64,000 nt of DNA from Flavobacterium sp. NKUCC04_CG. Lineage in GTDB: Bacteria; Bacteroidota; Bacteroidia; Flavobacteriales; Flavobacteriaceae. Location of the stretch: positions 1 through 64,000 of the forward strand of contig NZ_JAHKRA010000019.1 of NCBI RefSeq assembly GCF_019345525.1, given 5' to 3'. Positions 25,375 to 35,537 of the stretch are shown piece by piece. Below the pieces are notes generated by a model. That model saw only the letters and a program-made list of their open reading frames with translations, ran no database searches and was not told the origin of the DNA. The position numbers and the translations under genes were made by a program. Every line of letters starts with the position of its first letter. The first letter of the stretch is position 1.

Positions 25375-26955
25375 TTGAAATCACTATTTTATTTTCTATT
25401 TCTATCCCTATTGTTAACTATTTGTTGTTTGGATAATAGTTCTTTGATGATAAGGAAGAGGGGATACCAAGCCTATGACACGACCATACTTCAATTTGAG
25501 TCGATAAATATTTTTATGGTTAGTGCTAACAACTCTTTAAAATCTTATACAAAAGCTTTTGATTTTTCTATTTATGATGTCGTTGAGTCAAGCGCTTTGA
25601 ATTTTTCCAAATGGAATTATGATAGATGGAGTTGTTCTAGTCGTATTTCTTACTGTGAAATTTCGTTTTTAGATGTGATGCATTTGTGGTGGAATAAAAA
25701 TAGAAAAAATAACGTCTTGGTCTTAAATATGATTAATCCAGTTTTAGAACTGTTCTATCATTATAGCTTCCAGCATTATTTATGGGTTTTTCTAGAAAAC
25801 CTGGCTCGAAATTCTGATTTACAGCAAGCTAAAGCTGTTTTAGGCTCTATAGATTTTAATAATGCTCAAGCGGTCTATCTTGATAATACCGACAATATCA
25901 TCATTAAGACCAAAGATCAACTGCGAAATGCCAAAGTATTAGATAGTAAAGCCGAAAGCTATTTGGACCAATGCTTATATGTAGAGGCCTTAAATGATTT
26001 ACATAAAAATCTTTCCATAGCTGAAAAGTCTAATTCTCCTATGCAAGTAATGTTTGTAAAAAGGCAATTAGCGCTATTCTATATGCAATTAGAAGATTAC
26101 ATTCAGTCCAAAAAATATTTAGATGAAGCTTTACAATTATCGAGAAGCAAGAGTTATTTAGTCTCGGATGAATACGATATTTTGAAGATTAAACTGGAGT
26201 TAAACAAGAAATTAGATGATCAAAGTGAAGAATTTGCAATTCTAAAGCGTTTGAATGAATTAAGAGATTCTATAGACTATACCGATAAGGAACAAAATAA
26301 TATTAATGCAATCACGCTTAAATACCAAAAGGGTTTATACGACGAAAGATTTCGATTAAATCAGACTATTTTGGAAAAGGAATTTTTTCTAAATCAATTG
26401 TTTCGGATTATTTTTATTCTGTTCATCTTAGTAATCGTAATTATCGGTTATCGAATGAAAATTAAAAACAAAACAATCCATCTCAATAGGGAGATTCTCT
26501 TGTTGGAATACGAGAAATTAAATTTAGAGAAAAACATAACGGAACGAAATCAAAATCGATACACCAGCCAATCAAATTTTCAAAATTTACCCTTAGCTAG
26601 CATAAGTTATCCCATTGAAAAGCGCGGTACTATTATGGAGCCTTCAAGTTTATTTGAGGGAAGTAGGCTTCATGATTTATTAAAATCTCATTTGATGACC
26701 GACGAGAAGTGGATTGGTTTTAAACAGGCTTTTATAGAAGAATTTCCCTCGTTTTACAAAAATTTAAAAACAAATTACCCAAGCTTGACGGAATATAATT
26801 TGCGAATAATTTTTTTAACAAAACTCGAGTTGAACAATCATGAAATAGCCAGAGTATTGGGAATCAGTTATGATGCCGTTAAAAAGGCCAAGCAGCGATT
26901 AAGGAAAAAAGTGGAAGAACCCTCAGTGGAGGATTTTATTAAGGTATTGAATTGA
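25375..26955 (+). CDS. TPR, transmembrane, LuxR-type HTH regulator divergent from the polymer operon
   Basis: The 526-residue protein starts with TTG; the first in-frame ATG is 25 codons later. The early start encodes a plausible signal sequence (KSLFYFLFLSLLLTICC). Residues 30-150 are an unrecognised Trp/Cys-containing region, residues 170-290 are TPR-like helices, one transmembrane helix spans about 342-362, a coiled segment follows, and a C-terminal HTH contains TEYNLRIIFLTKLELNNHEIARVLGISYDAVKKAK. This one-component layout (periplasmic sensing, cytosolic DNA binding) is common in Bacteroidota. Its position facing the polymer operon suggests that it controls that operon. The N-terminal region could also reflect an old frameshift, but the frame is open throughout. 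Confidence 0.75.
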   Translation: MKSLFYFLFLSLLLTICCLDNSSLMIRKRGYQAYDTTILQFESINIFMVSANNSLKSYTKAFDFSIYDVVESSALNFSKWNYDRWSCSSRISYCEISFLDVMHLWWNKNRKNNVLVLNMINPVLELFYHYSFQHYLWVFLENLARNSDLQQAKAVLGSIDFNNAQAVYLDNTDNIIIKTKDQLRNAKVLDSKAESYLDQCLYVEALNDLHKNLSIAEKSNSPMQVMFVKRQLALFYMQLEDYIQSKKYLDEALQLSRSKSYLVSDEYDILKIKLELNKKLDDQSEEFAILKRLNELRDSIDYTDKEQNNINAITLKYQKGLYDERFRLNQTILEKEFFLNQLFRIIFILFILVIVIIGYRMKIKNKTIHLNREILLLEYEKLNLEKNITERNQNRYTSQSNFQNLPLASISYPIEKRGTIMEPSSLFEGSRLHDLLKSHLMTDEKWIGFKQAFIEEFPSFYKNLKTNYPSLTEYNLRIIFLTKLELNNHEIARVLGISYDAVKKAKQRLRKKVEEPSVEDFIKVLN

Positions 26956-26965
26956 TTTTTAAAAG

Positions 26966-27009
26966 CTTATTCGCGGATTTGGATTGTAAATCGTAAATCC
27001 GCGAATAAG
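26966..27009. terminator. long perfect hairpin between convergent regulator and lgt genes
   Basis: The 15-bp perfect arms cttattcgcggattt and aaatccgcgaataag have a 14-nt loop. It lies 11 bp after the regulator stop and just before the lgt stop on the other strand. The T tract is weak, so it may act as a bidirectional terminator or as a dispersed hairpin repeat. Confidence 0.65.
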
Positions 27010-27013
27010 TGAA

Positions 27014-27943
27014 TTAGCCTTGAAAAGGCCTGTTTTTTGCTGTAACCCAGAGGTAAATTCCCACAAGTATAAAGGGAATGCTTAGCCATTGACCAGTTAA
27101 TAGAATAGGATTGGCTCCTTCGAAACCACCCTGACTTTCCTTAACAAATTCTACGATAAAACGTACGGCCCATAGCAAAACTAAGAACACACCAAAAATC
27201 AATCCCAATTTTTTACGAGCATCGGTTTTCCAATACATATAATACAATACGGCAAAGACCAAGATATATCCAAACGCTTCATACAATTGCGTAGGGTGTT
27301 TTGCAACCACTTCATTGAGATAAGGTAAGAACTCAGGGTTTTTTTGAATGGCGTTATAAGCTTGATTATAATCGGGTATTCCCGTGATTTCTACAGCTTC
27401 TCTATGTGTGAATTTATCGCGTAAAAAACGAATTCCAAAAGCACTAGTGGTTTCGTGACCGATGATTTCCGAATTAAAAAAGTTACCTAAACGAACGAAT
27501 ACTCCGCCAAAAGTTACCGGTAAAACGATACGGTCCAGTATCCATAATATAGGTTTTTTGATAACATTACGACTGTAATAAATCATAACCAAGATAATTG
27601 CAATAGCAGCACCATGACTGGCTAATCCGCTAAATCCGACTATTTCGAATTTCGGAGAGAAACGTACCGGTGAAATAATTTCAAAAAGATTGTGTTTATA
27701 ATAGTCCCAATCATAAAAGAAGACATGCCCCAATCTGGCCCCAATCAGGGTTGCCAATACGGTATAAATAAAAAGTTTGTCGAGTTTCTCAACGGATTCT
27801 CCTTCGCGATCGTAAATCTTTTTCATGATAAACCATCCCAAACCAAAGGCCAATACAAACATCAAGCTGTAAAAGCGCAATTTAAAAAATCCCAAATCCC
27901 AACCTTCGCTAGGATTCCATATAATATTTAATGCGTATGTCAT
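27014..27943 (-). CDS. lgt: prolipoprotein diacylglyceryl transferase
   Basis: This 309-residue inner-membrane enzyme adds diacylglycerol to the lipobox cysteine of prolipoproteins. About seven hydrophobic helices are visible. Conserved parts include FYSLMFVLAF, GARLGHVFFYDW, SGLASHGAAIAI, VRLGNFFNSEIIG (the Lgt signature) and AKHPTQLYEA. The essential Arg and His residues sit in these segments. Downstream of yidD, the gene closes a minus-strand group folE-cysS-yidD-lgt, though a terminator separates cysS from yidD. It serves the many lipoproteins encoded in this window. Confidence 0.96.
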   Translation of the reverse strand: MTYALNIIWNPSEGWDLGFFKLRFYSLMFVLAFGLGWFIMKKIYDREGESVEKLDKLFIYTVLATLIGARLGHVFFYDWDYYKHNLFEIISPVRFSPKFEIVGFSGLASHGAAIAIILVMIYYSRNVIKKPILWILDRIVLPVTFGGVFVRLGNFFNSEIIGHETTSAFGIRFLRDKFTHREAVEITGIPDYNQAYNAIQKNPEFLPYLNEVVAKHPTQLYEAFGYILVFAVLYYMYWKTDARKKLGLIFGVFLVLLWAVRFIVEFVKESQGGFEGANPILLTGQWLSIPFILVGIYLWVTAKNRPFQG

Positions 27944-28009
27944 ATAAAAGGTATTGAAAGGTAAATGTATATATTTATCGCTTAGGATAAAAGTCTCCGT
28001 TGGATTTTA

Positions 28010-28234
28010 TTATGGAACAGGATCATAACCGCTACCACCCCAAGGATGGCAACTTGCAATGCGTTTGATACCCAACCAGCCTCCCTTAAACAAACCGTGC
28101 TTTTGTAACGCCTCTAAGGTATAATGAGAACAAGTAGGAGAGTACCGACATGCTGACGGTAAAAAGGGTGAAATACCCGCCTGATAAAAACGGATCAGAA
28201 CCACAAACGGAAAAATAGCGATTTTTTTAAGCAT
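28010..28234 (-). CDS. yidD: membrane protein insertion efficiency factor YidD
   Basis: The 74-residue amphipathic protein assists YidC-dependent membrane insertion. The whole family signature is present: [24 protein letters not shown], then [24 protein letters not shown], with the conserved Cys and Pro positions. The short hydrophobic N-terminus ([19 protein letters not shown]) is also typical. The link to lgt is logical, since both act in membrane protein biogenesis. It is probably transcribed with lgt, 66 bp downstream. Confidence 0.96.
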   Translation of the reverse strand: MLKKIAIFPFVVLIRFYQAGISPFLPSACRYSPTCSHYTLEALQKHGLFKGGWLGIKRIASCHPWGGSGYDPVP

Positions 28235-28253
28235 AACGATAAAGAATAAAAAA

Positions 28254-28278
28254 AGCTAGTAGATTTTATCTACTAGCT
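28254..28278 (-). terminator. rho-independent terminator of cysS
   Basis: The stem agctagtagat / atctactagct has a 3-nt loop and is followed on the minus strand by a run of seven T residues. It lies 9 bp beyond the cysS stop. Confidence 0.85.
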
Positions 28279-28287
28279 CCATATTTA

Positions 28288-29766
28288 TTATAAAGTAAAT
28301 GTAGTGCCTTCTTTTCCATCCTTTAGTTGAATATCTAAAGCCAGGAGGTTGTCTCGAATTTCATCGGACAACGCAAAGTTTTTATTGGCACGTGCTTCAT
28401 TTCTCATAGTAATTAGCAAGTCAACTACTTGTTGCAATTTTTCATTGGCTTGAGTGGAAGATTCAGCAGCTTCCAAGCCCAATACATCAAAAGTAAAGGC
28501 GTGAATAGCAGCGGAAAACTCCATCAAATCAGCCGCAGTAATCTGCTCTTTTTGCTCTTTCAACAAATTAATCAACCGAACCGCTTCAAATAACTGTGCT
28601 ATTAAGATAGGACTGTTAAAATCGTCGTTCATCGCATCATAACAATTTTGTTTCCAAGCAGCAATGTCAACAGTAGATACCGTGCTAGGCGTAATCTCAT
28701 TCAAGTTTTTAATCGCTTCTAAGAGCCTGTTAAAACCTTTTTCAGATGCGAGTATAGCCTCGTCAGAAAAGTCCAGGATACTTCTGTAATGTGCTTGTAA
28801 GATGAAGAAACGAGCAACCGAAGGAGAAAAGGCTTTGCTTAAAAGCGCATTGTCTCCTGAAAACAATTCCTCAGGTAAAATATTATTACCCGTTGATTTG
28901 GACATTTTTTTACCGTTCAAAGTCAGCATATTCGCGTGCATCCAGTAATTTACTGGAGTATTGCCTGTACAAGCTTCATTCTGAGCGATTTCGCATTCGT
29001 GGTGTGGGAATTTTAAATCCATTCCTCCTCCGTGAATATCAAAGTGTTTTCCCAAGTATTTAGTGCTCATGGCTGTACACTCCAAATGCCACCCTGGAAA
29101 ACCATCTCCCCAAGGCGATGGCCAACGCATGATGTGTTGCGGTTCGGCTTTTTTCCAAAGGGCAAAATCATGAGGACTTTTCTTATCCGACTGTCCGTCC
29201 AATTCGCGAGAATTTGACATTAAATCATCTATATTTCGACCGCTTAAAATACCGTATTGATAGGATTTACTATATTTTTCAACGTCAAAATAAACCGATC
29301 CGTTTACTTCATAAGCAAAACCGTTTTTGATGATTTCATTGACAATTTCAATTTGCTCAATAATGTGACCCGTAGCTGTCGGTTCGATATTGGGAGGTAA
29401 ATTGTTGAATTGATTCAATATAGCATGGAAATTTAAGGTGTATTTCTGCACCACTTCCATAGGCTCAATCTGTTCCAATCTCGCTTTTTTTGCGATTTTA
29501 TCTTCACCCTCATCTACATCATCTACAATATGTCCTACATCCGTAATGTTTCGAACGTAACGCACCTGATAGCCCAAATGTTTGAAATAACGATTGACCA
29601 AATCAAAAGAGATAAAAGTTCTACAGTTTCCTAAATGTACATAATTGTAAACCGTAGGTCCACAAACATACATCCCCACTTTACCTTCGTTAATGGGAGT
29701 AAAAACCTCTTTCTTCCCCGTCAGGGAATTGTAAACTTTTAAAGTTTGATTTTGATATAATGTCAT
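28288..29766 (-). CDS. cysS: cysteinyl-tRNA synthetase
   Basis: This 492-residue class I aminoacyl-tRNA synthetase charges tRNA-Cys. The HIGH-type motif is in [11 protein letters not shown] (with zinc-site Cys in [10 protein letters not shown]), followed by FHLEC-type WHLECTAMS and the [11 protein letters not shown] zinc ligands. The KMSKS loop is KMSKSTGN. The anticodon-binding C-terminal region is alpha-helical and ends with the expected [12 protein letters not shown]. Length is normal. It starts 25 bp after folE and ends at a clear terminator, so folE and cysS form one transcript. Confidence 0.97.
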   Translation of the reverse strand: MTLYQNQTLKVYNSLTGKKEVFTPINEGKVGMYVCGPTVYNYVHLGNCRTFISFDLVNRYFKHLGYQVRYVRNITDVGHIVDDVDEGEDKIAKKARLEQIEPMEVVQKYTLNFHAILNQFNNLPPNIEPTATGHIIEQIEIVNEIIKNGFAYEVNGSVYFDVEKYSKSYQYGILSGRNIDDLMSNSRELDGQSDKKSPHDFALWKKAEPQHIMRWPSPWGDGFPGWHLECTAMSTKYLGKHFDIHGGGMDLKFPHHECEIAQNEACTGNTPVNYWMHANMLTLNGKKMSKSTGNNILPEELFSGDNALLSKAFSPSVARFFILQAHYRSILDFSDEAILASEKGFNRLLEAIKNLNEITPSTVSTVDIAAWKQNCYDAMNDDFNSPILIAQLFEAVRLINLLKEQKEQITAADLMEFSAAIHAFTFDVLGLEAAESSTQANEKLQQVVDLLITMRNEARANKNFALSDEIRDNLLALDIQLKDGKEGTTFTL

Positions 29767-29791
29767 AATTATTTGGGATTTTTAATGCTAT

Positions 29792-30463
29792 TTAGAATTG
29801 GGTGTCCAATTTGATATAATCCAAAAACTCTCTGCGTACTTTATCTTCTTTAAAACGACCACCGAATTCAGCCGTTACCGTACTGCTTTCAATATCGCGT
29901 ATTCCTCTAGAATTAACACAAAGGTGTTTCGCATCCATGACACAGGCAACATCTTCCGTGTTTAAAACGCGTTTTAACTCGTTGACAATTTGGATGGTTA
30001 AACGCTCTTGAACTTGCGGGCGTTTGGCGTAATAATCGACAATGCGGTTCATTTTGGATAAACCAACAACAGTACCGTTTGAAATATAAGCTACATGCGC
30101 TCTACCGATAATTGGCAATAAATGGTGTTCACAAGTAGAATAAACCGTAATGTTTTTTTCTACCAGCATTTCACCGTATTTATAATTGTTGTCGAACGTA
30201 GAAGAACTCGGTTTTTTCTTTGGATTTAATCCTCCAAAAATTTCTTTTACAAACATTTTAGCAACTCGGTTTGGGGTTCCCTTCATACTGTCATCAGTAA
30301 GGTCCATCCCCAAAGTGTATAAAATATTCTCTACGTCTTTCTTAATTGATTCGATTTTTTCATCGTCAGAACGATCAAAGGCGCCTGCTCTTAAAGGCGT
30401 ATGCTCGCTAGAAGCAATATGATCGTCACCTATTTCGTCATGAAGTGTTTCTTCTTGATTCAT
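29792..30463 (-). CDS. folE: GTP cyclohydrolase I
   Basis: The 223-residue enzyme converts GTP to dihydroneopterin triphosphate, the first step of folate synthesis. Conserved segments: GTPNRVAKMF, TVYSTCEHHLLPIIGRAHVAYI (zinc Cys and His), VVGLSKMNRIVDYYAKRPQVQERLT, and VACVMDAKHLCVNSRGI (second zinc Cys, HLC motif). The roughly 40-residue acidic N-terminal tail (EETLHDEIGDDHIASSEH) is a variable extension. A good promoter core lies upstream at 30494-30501, and cysS follows in the same unit. Confidence 0.97.
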   Translation of the reverse strand: MNQEETLHDEIGDDHIASSEHTPLRAGAFDRSDDEKIESIKKDVENILYTLGMDLTDDSMKGTPNRVAKMFVKEIFGGLNPKKKPSSSTFDNNYKYGEMLVEKNITVYSTCEHHLLPIIGRAHVAYISNGTVVGLSKMNRIVDYYAKRPQVQERLTIQIVNELKRVLNTEDVACVMDAKHLCVNSRGIRDIESSTVTAEFGGRFKEDKVRREFLDYIKLDTQF

Positions 30464-30493
30464 TCGTGTTTAGATTTAATTACAAATTCGGTA

Positions 30494-30501
30494 CAAATAT
30501 A
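30494..30501 (-). promoter_or_regulatory. promoter core of folE-cysS
   Basis: The minus strand reads TATATTTG, a full TAnnTTTG match, about 31 bp upstream of the folE ATG. Confidence 0.55.
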
Positions 30502-30540
30502 AATAATAATGTTGACTAAGTAAGGCAAAATACAAAAAGA

Positions 30541-30690
30541 GACCGCGCTTTGTTCGCTCTTTGCATTCCTTGTTTTTAGGGCGCTACCCTTTGGGTCGGG
30601 CTTTCCGCTATATCTCTCCTTGGCATTTTATGCCGAGGAGAGGATGCCGCTGCAATCCCTAGCGCAAAGCCTGGGTTTCTTAAGCCTGTT
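30541..30690. repeat. GC-rich structured intergenic element
   Basis: This block is markedly more GC-rich than its surroundings and contains nested complementary parts. A hairpin ctctccttggca / tgccgaggagag has one G-T pair and a 5-nt loop, and gcgcta-ccc-tttgggt and ggatgccgctgcaatccctagcgc flank it. It resembles, from memory, a dispersed intergenic repeat seen in many Flavobacterium genomes (gggcgctaccctttgggtcgg type). No coding frame of interest. It lies between the 5' ends/3' ends of folE and the hydrolase gene. It may act as a terminator for the hydrolase unit's downstream side or be mobile. Confidence 0.55.
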
Positions 30691-30700
30691 GTAAGATTAA

Positions 30701-31816
30701 TTATTTCCACCAACTTGAAAAGTTTTGATCAGCTTTATCAAGGTCAATCAGTTGTCCAATTTGTGGCGTATACAATTCGATAGCATGTTTTTGTCGCAGC
30801 TGACATACTCGCTCCAAAGGCTCGTTCCAAGCGTGGTTCGCTAACGCAAATTTTGAAGAATGCACCGGAAACAAGGCTTTTGCCTTTAATTCTTCGGCGG
30901 CTTTCCATACCTCTTCGGGTTGCATGTGAATGTATTTCCAAGCCAGATTGTATTGACCGTTTTCTAAAATCGCCAAATCAAAAGGACCGTACTGAGCTCC
31001 AATTTCGGCAAAATGAGTGTCGTAACCGCTGTCACCTCCTAGGTACAATTTTTTTGATGGTGTTTGTAAAACATAAGACATCCACAAGGTATTGGAAGAC
31101 CAAATACTTCGTCCAGAGAAATGACGTGCCGGAGCCGTATGTACTACAAAGCCTTCACCCAAATCAATCGTTTGGTACCAATCCTTTTCGATGATCTGAT
31201 TAGGGGAATAACCCCAATATTCCAAGTGTTCACCGACTCCCAATCCACAAATAACCCGACCTACTTTTGGTTGTAATGCCTTAATCGCCTCATAATCCAA
31301 ATGGTCATAATGATCGTGTGTAATCAACAAGAAATCGATAGCAGGTAAATCGGCAACAGTACAAATTTCTGTGCCTTTAAACGATTTACCACCACCGGGT
31401 AGCGGCGATACCGAACCGCTTAAAACCGGATCGATTAAAAAACGCTTACCGTCAATCTGCATATAATACGAGGAATGCCCCAACCAAATCAAAAAGTTGT
31501 TGTTCGGTAAATCTGCCCAGTTCGGTTGAATAGCAGGTATCGGATTCGTCGGTCGTACATCGGGTGATTTTTTAAAAAAGAACTCGTATAATGCCTTGGG
31601 ATAGCTATAATTTTCTGCTATTTGAGGGGTGTGATGCTGATTTTGAAATTTACCATTTCGGTAATTCGGAGATTGCTGAATCATTTCAAGTCTTTGTCCT
31701 GAAGGCCGTTTTCCAAATATAGGATGCATCATATAAAAAAATGTGGTTATACCTAAAATGAGTACAATCCCCAATACCATACCGAGGATTTTTTTTAATA
31801 ACTTCTTAGAGGTCAT
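30701..31816 (-). CDS. MBL-fold metallo-hydrolase, membrane-anchored (NAPE-PLD/UlaG-like)
   Basis: The 371-residue protein has an N-terminal membrane anchor (ILGMVLGIVLILGITTFFYMM). It is followed by a metallo-beta-lactamase fold with the metal motif LLITHDHYDHLDYEAI (H-x-H-x-D-H), ARHFSGR, GGDSGYDTHF and a late HSSKFALANHAW. The domain pattern (NFLIWLGHSSYYMQI, then RFLIDPVLSGS) matches the N-acyl-phosphatidylethanolamine phospholipase D-like branch of the family, which is common in Bacteroidota. Substrate is unknown. The anchor suggests that it faces the periplasm. Confidence 0.85.
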   Translation of the reverse strand: MTSKKLLKKILGMVLGIVLILGITTFFYMMHPIFGKRPSGQRLEMIQQSPNYRNGKFQNQHHTPQIAENYSYPKALYEFFFKKSPDVRPTNPIPAIQPNWADLPNNNFLIWLGHSSYYMQIDGKRFLIDPVLSGSVSPLPGGGKSFKGTEICTVADLPAIDFLLITHDHYDHLDYEAIKALQPKVGRVICGLGVGEHLEYWGYSPNQIIEKDWYQTIDLGEGFVVHTAPARHFSGRSIWSSNTLWMSYVLQTPSKKLYLGGDSGYDTHFAEIGAQYGPFDLAILENGQYNLAWKYIHMQPEEVWKAAEELKAKALFPVHSSKFALANHAWNEPLERVCQLRQKHAIELYTPQIGQLIDLDKADQNFSSWWK

Positions 31817-32030
31817 GTTTGTAAAAGTTGATAAGCAAAAATAAGCATCCTTTTTAAGCTGTACTATTGGGTAGGGAAAATTTTAAGATATAAAGGTAAT
31901 TTCTAGAATATTTACAATGCGCGAATGTGCAAATTCGCGAATACATGCCTAGCGAAATAGATAAATGGGCTCCTTTGCAAAATCGTGAATATTTGCGTAA
32001 ATTGCCCGTCGATTAAATAGCTATTAAACC

Positions 32031-35000
32031 ATGGAACCCACAAAACCTTATCAGCCGATAAATAAAATACGTATCGTTACTGCCGCTTCTTTATTTGACG
32101 GACACGACGCTGCAATCAATATCATGCGCCGAATCATACAAGCGACTGGTGTAGAAGTTATTCACCTTGGACACGACCGCAGTGTAGAAGAAGTAGTGAA
32201 TACCGCCATTCAAGAAGATGCCAATGCCATTGCCATGACTTCCTATCAAGGAGGACATACAGAGTATTTCAAATACATGTATGATTTATTAAAAGAAAAA
32301 GGAGCCGAACACATCAAAATCTTCGGAGGAGGAGGAGGAGTAATCCTACCGACTGAAATTCAAGAATTAGAGGATTACGGCGTGGAGCGTATTTATTCGC
32401 CAGATGATGGTCGTGCCTTGGGTTTACAAGGAATGATTAACGATTTGGTTCAACGTTCAGACTATCCTTTAGGTGACAAATTGACCAATGAATTAGACCT
32501 ACTACAAGAAAAGAACGACAGAGCTATAGCGCGCTTGATTTCATCTGCGGAAAACTTCCCAGAGGTTTCAAAAACCGTTTTTGATAAAATACACGAAATA
32601 AATAAAGACAGATCCACACCAGTTTTGGGAATTACCGGAACAGGTGGAGCGGGTAAATCCTCTTTAGTCGACGAATTGGTTCGACGTTTCTTGATTGATT
32701 TTCCAGAAAAGAATATCGCCTTGGTTTCTGTCGATCCGTCGAAGAGAAAAACAGGAGGTGCTTTACTAGGTGACCGTATTCGTATGAATGCCATCAACAG
32801 CCCTCGGGTTTATATGCGTTCCTTAGCTACACGTCAATCCAACTTGGCCTTGTCGAAATATGTAGCCGAAGCCATTCAGGTTTTAAAAGCGGCCAATTAC
32901 GATTTGATTGTTTTAGAAACCTCGGGTATTGGACAGTCGGATACCGAGATTATGGATCACTCCGATGTTTCTCTATATGTAATGACTCCTGAGTTTGGAG
33001 CAGCTACGCAGTTAGAGAAAATTGATATGTTGGACTTCGCAGATTTAGTTGCTATCAACAAATTTGACAAAAGAGGTGCTCTAGATGCGATTAGAGACGT
33101 TAAAAAACAATACCAACGCAATCATAACTTATGGGATGTTAATCCAGATGAGATGCCGGTATTTGGAACCATCGCTTCACAATTCAATGACCCGGGTATG
33201 AATACGCTATACAAATCCATTATGGATTGTTTGGTAGAGAGAGCTGGTTCGGATTTGGTGTCTACTTTTGAAATCACCAAAGAGATGAGTGAAAAGATTT
33301 ATGTGATTCCACCGAGTAGAACGCGTTATCTATCCGAAATTGCAGAAAGCAATAGAAAATACGATCAGACTTCCCTTTCTCAACAAGAAGTAGCTCAGCG
33401 TCTGTTTGGAATCTATAGAACAATTGAATCTGTAACAGGAACCTTACCAGAATTGACAAAATTCGGATTGGACGATGCAGTTTTAGTAGGAGCCAAAGCG
33501 GATAAGGTCGAGTTTATTAAATTGTTGTTTGCGGAATTTGACCGTCAAAAATTAAACTTAGATCCTTACAATTGGGAGATTATCATCAATTGGTCGGACA
33601 AAAAAGAAAAATATAAAAATCCTTTTTACGAATTTAAGGTTCGTGACAAAGTAATTAAAATTGCCACGCATACCGAGAGTTTATCTCATTTGCAAATACC
33701 AAAAATATCCATGCCTAAATATCAGGCCTGGGGTGATGTTTTAAGATGGTCTTTACAAGAAAATGTACCGGGAGAATTTCCTTTTACGGCCGGACTATAT
33801 CCGTTTAAACGCGAGGGTGAAGATCCAACGCGTATGTTTGCTGGCGAAGGTGGACCGGAGCGTACCAACAGACGTTTCCATTATGTGAGTTTGGGTATGC
33901 CTGCAAAGCGTTTATCAACGGCTTTTGACTCGGTAACCCTTTACGGTAATGATCCAGGACATCGTCCAGATGTTTATGGTAAAATCGGGAATGCCGGAGT
34001 TTCCATCTGTTGTTTGGACGATGCCAAGAAACTGTATTCTGGATTTAACTTGGCGCACGCCATGACTTCCGTGAGTATGACGATCAACGGACCAGCGCCG
34101 ATGTTGTTGGGCTTCTTTATGAATGCCGCTATTGATCAGCAATGTGAATTGTACATCAAAGAAAACGGATTGGAAAAAGAAGTAGAAGCTAAAATAGCGA
34201 AGATTTATAAACAAAAGGGTATTGATCGCCCAACCTATAACGGAGACTTACCAGAGGGTAACGACGGTTTGGGATTGATGCTTTTGGGGGTAACGGGAGA
34301 TTTGGTATTGCCAAACGACGTATATCAAGATATCAAAACCAGAACCCTTTCTCAAGTTAGGGGAACGGTACAAGCGGATATCCTAAAAGAAGATCAAGCG
34401 CAAAATACTTGTATTTTCTCTACTGAATTTGCCTTGAGACTGATGGGTGACGTACAGCAGTACTTTATCGAGAAAAACGTTCGAAACTTTTATTCGGTTT
34501 CTATTTCTGGATACCACATTGCAGAAGCTGGGGCAAATCCTGTGACTCAGTTAGGTTTTACTTTGGCCAATGGTTTTACTTATGTAGAGTATTACTTAAG
34601 CCGCGGTATGGACATCAATGATTTCGGGCCGAACTTGTCGTTTTTCTTCTCCAACGGTATTGATCCGGAGTATTCTGTGATTGGACGTGTAGCCAGAAGA
34701 ATTTGGGCCAAGGCCTTAAAAATAAAATACGGTGCTAATGAACGTGCTCAGATGTTGAAATACCATATTCAAACATCGGGTCGTTCGTTACATGCTCAGG
34801 AAATTGACTTTAACGATATCCGTACAACGCTTCAGGCGCTTTATGCTATTTATGATAACTGCAACTCTTTGCATACCAATGCGTATGATGAGGCGATTAC
34901 GACACCAACCGAAGAATCGGTACGTAGAGCGATGGCGATACAGTTGATTATCAATAAAGAATTGGGATTGGCGAAAAACGAAAACCCGATACAAGGGGCG

Positions 35001-35459
35001 TTTATCATTGAAGAATTGACCGACTTGGTGGAAGAAGCGGTATTGATGGAATTTGATCGTATCACAGAACGCGGAGGCGTTTTGGGAGCGATGGAAACCA
35101 TGTACCAACGTTCTAAAATCCAAGAGGAAAGTTTGTATTATGAAACTTTAAAACACACGGGTGAATTCCCTATTATTGGCGTAAACACCTTCTTGAGTAA
35201 AAAGGGATCTCCTACAGTAGTTCCTGCTGAGGTAATTCGCGCAACGGAAGAAGAAAAAATGTTCCAGATTCACACCAAAGAGAATTTGAACAAAGCCAAT
35301 GAAAGCCAGATTCAACATCAAATTGAAGAAATTCAATATGCAGCCATCCAAAACGAAAACATCTTTGAGAAATTGATGGAAGCGACCAAGGTTTGCTCAT
35401 TAGGGCAAATCACTTCAGCACTGTTTGAAGTAGGTGGGCAATACCGTAGAAATATGTAA
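32031..35459 (+). CDS. icmF: fused isobutyryl-CoA mutase (IcmF), B12-dependent
   Basis: The 1142-residue fusion joins three modules. First is a cobalamin-binding domain with FDGHDAA (Asp23-x-His25) and GGGGG. Second is a MeaB-like GTPase domain with P-loop GTGGAGKSS (202-210), [15 protein letters not shown] and INKFDKRG. Third is a mutase barrel with [11 protein letters not shown] and [13 protein letters not shown]. The Phe in the PFTAG region (about 583), instead of the methylmalonyl-CoA mutase Tyr, fits a mutase acting on isobutyryl-/n-butyryl-CoA rather than methylmalonyl-CoA. The built-in G-protein loads and protects cobalamin. It probably serves valine or short-chain acyl-CoA metabolism. 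It is monocistronic. Confidence 0.94.
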   Translation: MEPTKPYQPINKIRIVTAASLFDGHDAAINIMRRIIQATGVEVIHLGHDRSVEEVVNTAIQEDANAIAMTSYQGGHTEYFKYMYDLLKEKGAEHIKIFGGGGGVILPTEIQELEDYGVERIYSPDDGRALGLQGMINDLVQRSDYPLGDKLTNELDLLQEKNDRAIARLISSAENFPEVSKTVFDKIHEINKDRSTPVLGITGTGGAGKSSLVDELVRRFLIDFPEKNIALVSVDPSKRKTGGALLGDRIRMNAINSPRVYMRSLATRQSNLALSKYVAEAIQVLKAANYDLIVLETSGIGQSDTEIMDHSDVSLYVMTPEFGAATQLEKIDMLDFADLVAINKFDKRGALDAIRDVKKQYQRNHNLWDVNPDEMPVFGTIASQFNDPGMNTLYKSIMDCLVERAGSDLVSTFEITKEMSEKIYVIPPSRTRYLSEIAESNRKYDQTSLSQQEVAQRLFGIYRTIESVTGTLPELTKFGLDDAVLVGAKADKVEFIKLLFAEFDRQKLNLDPYNWEIIINWSDKKEKYKNPFYEFKVRDKVIKIATHTESLSHLQIPKISMPKYQAWGDVLRWSLQENVPGEFPFTAGLYPFKREGEDPTRMFAGEGGPERTNRRFHYVSLGMPAKRLSTAFDSVTLYGNDPGHRPDVYGKIGNAGVSICCLDDAKKLYSGFNLAHAMTSVSMTINGPAPMLLGFFMNAAIDQQCELYIKENGLEKEVEAKIAKIYKQKGIDRPTYNGDLPEGNDGLGLMLLGVTGDLVLPNDVYQDIKTRTLSQVRGTVQADILKEDQAQNTCIFSTEFALRLMGDVQQYFIEKNVRNFYSVSISGYHIAEAGANPVTQLGFTLANGFTYVEYYLSRGMDINDFGPNLSFFFSNGIDPEYSVIGRVARRIWAKALKIKYGANERAQMLKYHIQTSGRSLHAQEIDFNDIRTTLQALYAIYDNCNSLHTNAYDEAITTPTEESVRRAMAIQLIINKELGLAKNENPIQGAFIIEELTDLVEEAVLMEFDRITERGGVLGAMETMYQRSKIQEESLYYETLKHTGEFPIIGVNTFLSKKGSPTVVPAEVIRATEEEKMFQIHTKENLNKANESQIQHQIEEIQYAAIQNENIFEKLMEATKVCSLGQITSALFEVGGQYRRNM

Positions 35460-35482
35460 TCTAGATTAATTGATAATTAAAC

Positions 35483-35504
35483 AAACCTCTCCTTGGAGAG
35501 GTTT
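35483..35504 (+). terminator. terminator of icmF
   Basis: The 10-bp stem aaacctctcc / ggagaggttt has a TT loop and is followed by tgttgttttt, 24 bp after the stop codon. Confidence 0.85.
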
Positions 35505-35537
35505 TGTTGTTTTTAAGCAGTTCGATTATTCCTACTA

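Noticed and set aside
16462-26955. polysaccharide utilisation locus (SusC/SusD)
   Set aside because: There is no SusC-type TonB-dependent receptor, no SusD homologue and no sulfatase or cluster of glycoside hydrolases. Synthesis and export are a better fit.
30541-30690. tRNA or structured RNA gene
   Set aside because: No cloverleaf, no T-loop GTTCRA motif and no CCA end. The structure is a hairpin-type repeat, not a tRNA.
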